Origin: Lingula anatina
Taxonomy: Eukaryota; Brachiopoda; Lingulata; Lingulida; Lingulidae
Assembly: GCF_001039355.2 (NCBI RefSeq)
Contig: NW_019774303.1
Coordinates: forward strand, 146,493-179,958
Reading direction: 5' to 3'
Length of the DNA stretch: 33,466 nt
Shown here: piece by piece, positions 28,588-33,466 of the stretch
Layout of the letters: every line of letters begins with the position of its first letter
Numbering within the stretch: the stretch's first letter is position 1
Program-made: the position numbers and the translations under genes
The notes under the pieces: generated by a model
Databases searched by the model: none
Told to the model about the DNA's origin: nothing
Seen by the model: the letters and a program-made list of their open reading frames with translations, nothing else

Positions 28588-31454
28588 TTAGCTGTTAACT
28601 TTGACATCAACTGAAGAAAAAAAATGGAACACAAATTTAACATTCAATGCCTGTGCACAACAAGGATTCAATACATTATTTTACATAGTCAAAGACATAT
28701 TTAAAGATTTAGATCACTAATCAGTGAATTTAAACTGTTTTATTATGGGAATCTCCACCCTAAAGTCCGCCTGTGTGTGTTTACACTTTTTAAGTGTATT
28801 AAATGAATTCCTGTTAAACTGACCTTACTGTCTTTAAGTTACCTTTTTCTTTGATGCCCTCAGCATCTGACACACTCTTTGTGTCTTTGATATCAGCTAA
28901 AGAAAAAATGATATCAAATAAAAATTTAACATTCCATACCTGTGCATGTTCAATTAGGGTTCAGTATTACAATTTGTTGAAGACACATTCAAAGATTTAA
29001 TTGACTTAAAAATAAATAAATTTTCTTAAGTATTCTAAAGACCAGACTGCTTGAGCAACATGCTTGCAGTGTGTAATGAATGTGTGTGTGTGGGCTTGTT
29101 AGTGTACGGTATGTGTGTGTGTGCATAAGCATATTAAGCCTTACCTAGCTCCTCAATACTTAGGATCTTAACAATTGCTACATTGTTCTTTTCTTTGGTA
29201 TCACCTGAAAAAACAGAATTGAATTTTAAGGAAAACCAAGCATGTTCAATGATTAACACAGCAAGAGCATCAATTTTTCTGAAGATAAAGTATCTTCTTA
29301 AGACTGTCAAAAGCCAGACATACTGTGCAACATAGTGTGCATGTGTGTGTGTCTTAAGTGTGTGTGTGCTCATGTGTGTGTGTGTATGTGTGCACGCACA
29401 TGTGCATGTTTCATGTGTGTATTAAAGTCATAATTATTTTACTGAGATTCCAGTCTTATCTATCTCTTTAGTGTTAAGATTCTTTACAATTGTTACTATG
29501 TTGGTATCAGCTGAAACATGAGAACTGAATTCAAATCTAAGGAAACACAATACATGTATTTGTTTTGTCTAAACTTAACACATCAAATACATCATGGCAT
29601 TGAGTAGAATACAAAAAAAGCTGTTGATTATGTATGTTGGAGACAAAATGTTAGTCTTTTAATCAGATTGTATCCAGTGAGAGATTCCATGGAGTTAGTG
29701 TATATTAGCTAGATCTTCAAATTCATTGTGAATTGACTTGCAGATTTGCACCATGGGAGTCATGGTGTTATTGTCAATAAACAATTTTATTCGTAAATCC
29801 TTGCTAGAAGATTAAAAAATGCACCAAGCTGATCGCTTAATCTGCTGAATTATTGTCTTGAATAGAGCAATAAAATTATATAATGCAATTCACTTACCAC
29901 TGGTGTGGACTTCAGGCTTGTACATGTAGTTCAACTCTGGAATAAGATGTCACATTTATTTTTCATTCACAAATTATGACATAGATTAAAATATAGTCTA
30001 AAACGTATTTGACAGAATTTAAGGACCATTTCATCATTTCTTTCCATAGGTTATATTTTATAGGATTGTGAGATCAAATAACCTTTTATTTCCATACATT
30101 ATACATGACAAAATTAAAAGTTTATTTCACCTTTTATTTCCATTTATTTGTCATTCACAAATTATGATACAAATTAAAATATAGTCCAAAATGTATTTGG
30201 CAGAATGAAAGGGCCATTTCGTTATTGCTTTCCATAGGTTATAATTTATAGGATGGTGAGATCAAATAACGTTTTATTTCCATATGTTATACATGACAGA
30301 ATTGAAAGGTTAATTCAACTTAAATTTCCATTGGTTATATCAAATAGAATAATAAGATCAAGCACCTTTTATTTCCATGTCCAGTTCTCCCCAAGTACAG
30401 GTCACTTCCATGCTGTCCTTGGTGGTCACCTGGAGGCACCTGTTCCTAAAAGGTTCAGGCTCCCATGTCCAGCCAGACCCAGGGTGGTAAGGCTGAAAGA
30501 ATGATGAATGAATAAATAAATAACTTGAATAATATGTTTATGTCTAAAATGAAAAATAAAATGATTATAAATATATACAATAATTGATAAATCAAAAACA
30601 CTAGACAAATGAAGGTATAAATAATTACTTAAACATGCAGGACTTTAAATTTTCTTTTTAAATTTCAAAGAAAATTATTTTACCTTATATCATTACTTTT
30701 GTAAAAAAAAAAAAAAAAGGTATAATAATTACATTTTGTGGCTTAATGAATTTCCATTCCATTTTTGAGCCCTTGGGCAGGAGAAACTCTGCCCTAAGAG
30801 ACGGGACACCCATGCTGGTAGTCCTTGGCATGTTAATGCCGCGCTGGGTGTCCCAGCCTCCAACGGCAGTTCCCCTGCCCACTAGTTTAGCTTTCAACAA
30901 GTTGGCTCTTAGAATAATTCTAACGTTGGCCTTGGTTGTTCAAAACAAAGTAAAAAAAGAAAGAGATCCTATCAATATATCTTTTTGATATTTTTACTAC
31001 AGCATTCAAATTGACCACTTAATTAATGGAAATGAAGAATGGGATATCTTACTTTCATATCATGAAGAAATTAGTTGTTTTAGGCCCATTGTAATGAATT
31101 GCTAGCCCAATTATCAAACACACAGTCTCACACACACACACACACACACACGCGCAACTTACGCGCACACTGTTCTTCTTTGTTTATCTTAATCTCCATA
31201 TCAGGTGTCATCTGCAATATGTATAATAAATAAATGAAATCATAAGTTGAACAATTTGGTAGTTTGTGACAGATCAGCAAAACGTTGTATGACAGGAAAT
31301 TTATAAGAAATTCATTTAGAATATTATTGAATCGTAAAATTCGTGAACAGGTACCGGTAAAAAGGCGCTATGAGGGATTACATTTAACTTGCTGCCGGGT
31401 TTAAGTTTTGAATAAAAAAAAATAAATAAAACTTACCAATGACTGTGGAGACAT
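28588..31454 (-). CDS. CBM20 (starch/glycogen-binding) domain protein, nine small exons
   Basis: Exons on minus: 31454-31437 (MSPQSL), 31211-31163, 30930-30733, 30492-30366, 29936-29898, 29510-29460 (damaged donor), 29204-29145, 28896-28843, 28610-28588 (stop TAA). Exons 3-4 form a CBM20 domain of ~110 residues: VGRGTAVGGWDTQRGINMP, LPKGSKMEWKFIK, then GWTWEPEPFRNRC and VTCTWGEL; the Trp residues of GGWD, EWKF and TWEP are the usual carbohydrate-binding or core positions. CBM20 binds starch or glycogen in amylases, laforin, STBD1 and GPCPD1; no catalytic domain is present here, so a glycogen-binding adaptor role is possible. No signal peptide is seen. The tail is built from related phase-1 mini-exons. 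Exon 2 ends in phase 1 but exon 3 starts in phase 0, a one-base discrepancy. Confidence 0.75.
29340..29420. repeat. (TG)n-rich intron tract
   Basis: Interrupted TGTGTG runs between mini-exons 6 and 7 of the CBM20 gene. Similar shorter tracts lie at 29080-29122. Confidence 0.8.
29955..30330. repeat. Tandem ~187-bp repeat in CBM20 intron 4, about two copies
   Basis: CATTCACAAATTATGA followed by ATTAAAATATAGTC occurs at about 29963 and 30151, with a shared TTTCCATAGGTTATA and AGATCAAATAAC order in each copy. A third partial copy reaches the donor of exon 4. Confidence 0.75.
31129..31152. repeat. (CA)n microsatellite in CBM20 intron 2
   Basis: About twelve CA units next to the donor of exon 2. 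Confidence 0.95.
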
Positions 31455-31514
31455 TGTCTCTTTGCTTTGTTTACAAAACAATTAATAAGAATAATTATTG
31501 TATAAAGGAATTTC

Positions 31515-31555
31515 ATTGGACGGCTCCTGTATTGTTTCCTTAACTTTAAACCAAT
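31515..31555. promoter_or_regulatory. CCAAT boxes in a possible divergent promoter
   Basis: CCAAT on minus at 31519-31515, about 60 bases upstream of the CBM20 start codon, and CCAAT on plus at 31551-31555. The 220-base gap to the candidate plus-strand exon would suit a shared promoter. Confidence 0.35.
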
Positions 31556-31670
31556 CAGATTGACGCTTAGTTGAAGCTCTCGACCTTGAGTCTTTCTGCT
31601 AAATACAAATCACAATATATCACAATATATATATATATATATCAATACTTGGACCCTGGTAATATCTATT

Positions 31671-31928
31671 GCAGTGCCAGAAGCCTCTCCCTCCTTGCAC
31701 GAGTTTCTTAGAAAGAAGGCGGCGAACCTGTTGCTGATAATGGCCGCAGTCCATCACAAATCCAAAGTCTCACCTCTTGCACAGCGCCATCTATACGAAA
31801 CAATGTATGCAAAGGGTGACGCTGAAAAGCCGGGATTTTCATCAAACGTTCTGTACACTGAAGGTCACTTTCCATCAAGACCCTTTCCTTTCATGGTTCT
31901 GTTATAGATTCTTTTGGCAAACTTTATC
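31671..31928 (+). CDS. Candidate exon, unrecognised product
   Basis: A TCTATTGCAG acceptor-like site precedes GC-richer sequence open from 31671 to the TAG at 31907, and CG|GTGAGT at 31929 looks like a donor. An ATG with good context (GATAATGG) at 31740 would give MAAVHHKSKVSPLAQRHLYE then TMYAKGDAEKPGF and a Pro/Phe-rich end, 55 residues. The stop lies before the donor, so it could be a last coding exon, a short protein or a non-coding transcript. No family recognised. Confidence 0.3.
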
Positions 31929-32367
31929 GGTGAGTTCAGGATGAGACATCTGAAGTGAAGGACAGACACGGTATCGACTGTGTCAGTTGTTCACTGTTCA
32001 CATCACGATGCAATGTGCTTGTGAAGATTTTACAATGTGCTACAGAATGTTAACGTGCAGACTAAAATTGTTTTTAGGGAACTGACAAGATTGCACACCG
32101 TCAGCTACTTCAAGTTTTGCCATTCCCGGGCATTCCCTTTTCATCTAGTTTTGCATTGGCTTATGAAGGTAAGATAATTAACTGGAGAACTGATGTTGTA
32201 TCTGATTTATAAGTAGACCTTTTTCCTCCTCAGCCTTGACTTACAACAACGCTTTATTTTGTAATTTATATATTCATTTCTTCACAGTTAATATGATGTA
32301 CACATGTAGTAAACCTACTAAAATTACTATAATATTCTGGATCTTACGGAAAAAGCCTCAGATCACT

Positions 32368-32410
<43 letters not shown>

Positions 32411-32504
32411 CTTTTCCAGTCCATCATGACTCCACACCACACTGTACTAGGAGGCACAGGACTATACTGCCACAGTAAAACACAATGACTCCAGACTACT
32501 ACAC
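31929..32504. other. No gene recognised; ~40-base poly-T at 32371-32410
   Basis: The poly-T run ends in CTTTTCCAG followed by TCCATCATGACTCC. On the minus strand this weakly resembles the exon-end/intron-start seen at 4864-4840 and 5400-5376 (GTCATG... CTGGAAAA), which would link this array flank to the 3-5 kb duplications. Confidence 0.35.
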
Positions 32505-33466
32505 GTCATTTGTACAAATTTCAGAAACATTGGACAAGATTTGACAAAATTATTAACATTAAACCATTTTAAGGCCTGCAATTTGCCAGTCTTTTCAATG
32601 TAAATTTTAGTTTTCCCAAATATATTGTCCTAAAAAAACTTTTCATTAGATACAGTCAACTGATCAGCTTATCACAGATTTTTATTGTTGTTAAACATCA
32701 TATGTACAAATTCCAGAATTATTGGACTAGATTTGACAAAATTATTAACGTTTAACTATTTGAAGGCCTGCAATTTCCCAGTCTTTTCAATGTAATTTTT
32801 TAGTTGTCCGAAATATATTGTCCTCAAAAACACTTTTCATTAAATACAGTCAACTGCTCAGCTTATTACAGATTTTTATTGTTGTTAAGCATCATTTGTA
32901 CAATTTTCAGAAATATTGTACCATTTTTGACAAAATTATTAGAGTTTAACTATTTGAAGGCCTGCAATTTCCCAGTCTTTTCAATATAATTTTTTAGTTG
33001 TCCGAAATATATTGTCCTAAAAAACACTTTTCATTAAATACAGTCAACTGATCAGATTATCACATATTTTTATTGTTGTTAAGCATCTTTTGTACAAATT
33101 TCAGAAATATTAGACCAGATTTGACAAAATTATTATCATTTAACTATTTTAAGTCATTGAATTTTGCAGTGTTAATTTTCAGTGTAACTTTCAGTTTTCT
33201 CACATATATCATCCAAAGACAATACTTTTCATTAGTCTCAGTCAACTGATCAGCGTATCACAGATTTTTATTGTTGTTAAGCATCATCTGTACAAATTTC
33301 GCAAATATTGGTCCAGATTTGACAAAATAATTAGCGTTTAACTATTTTAAGTCCTGCAATTTGCCAGTCTTTTCAATATAATTTTTTAGTTGTCCGAAAT
33401 ATATTGTCCTCAAAAACACTTTTCATTAAATACAGTCAACTGATCAGCTTATCACAGATTTTTATT
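32505..33466. repeat. Tandem array of a 194-bp satellite, about five monomers (runs off window)
   Basis: GTCAACTG starts at 32655, 32849, 33043, 33241 and 33435, giving periods of 194, 194, 198 and 194 bases. Each monomer contains TTTGTACAAATTTCAG, GATTTGACAAAATTATTA, CCAGTCTTTTCAAT, ACACTTTTCATTA and a CAGCTTATCACAG-TTTTTATTG end. Monomers differ at scattered positions. Confidence 0.95.

Noticed and set aside
30746-30988. 80-codon plus-strand frame
   Set aside because: It is antisense to CBM20 exon 3, where the minus strand has domain and splice-site support.

Overview
This is an AT-rich animal genome segment, probably from a marine invertebrate. The evidence is small exons with GT-AG introns, AATAAA signals, C2H2 zinc fingers, a CBM20 (starch-binding) gene, a nuclear tRNA-Gly, many DNA-transposon remnants and microsatellites, and no bacterial gene structure. 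The low GC and the gene families would suit a mollusc or related lophotrochozoan, but amphioxus cannot be excluded from sequence alone.

Layout. 1-280: 3' end of a hAT transposase. 2.1-5.0 kb: two candidate minus-strand exons of a gene I do not recognise, with matching intron phase, plus an inverted relic of one of them. 3.24-5.4 kb: copies of a 194-bp satellite, one split by a 1145-bp Harbinger-like element with its TAA target duplication intact, which itself contains a small hAT-like MITE. 5.5-9.2 kb: largely featureless.

9.19-18.42 kb is the most unusual part. A tRNA-Gly(GCC) gene is cut in its T stem: its first 47 bases are at 9192-9238 and its last 23 at 18401-18423. The 9.16 kb between them has a 58-bp inverted repeat near its ends, a 74-bp direct repeat, and a family of EF-hand genes. 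One of these genes (minus strand, 14983-13650) is complete, with a signal-peptide exon and a four-EF-hand body of the sarcoplasmic calcium-binding protein/aequorin type. Two paralogues (11033-11548 plus; 16953-16477 minus) have a recognisable second exon only. A promoter remnant of a further copy lies at 10.68-10.77 kb.

18.4-22.4 kb: repeats, an assembly gap and a long hairpin. 22.4-24.56 kb: a C2H2 zinc-finger gene with 15 clean fingers, all with Cys in place of the usual helix Leu; its flanks carry stops and frameshifts. 26.24-26.77 kb: the last two exons of a HEATR3-like gene, disabled. 28.45-31.45 kb: a nine-exon minus-strand CBM20 gene with a tail made of related phase-1 mini-exons. 31.67-31.93 kb: a candidate divergent exon. 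32.5 kb to the end: a tandem array of the same 194-bp satellite seen at 3-5 kb.

The genes do not form a pathway. The likely common theme is transposon and segmental-duplication activity acting on small gene families.
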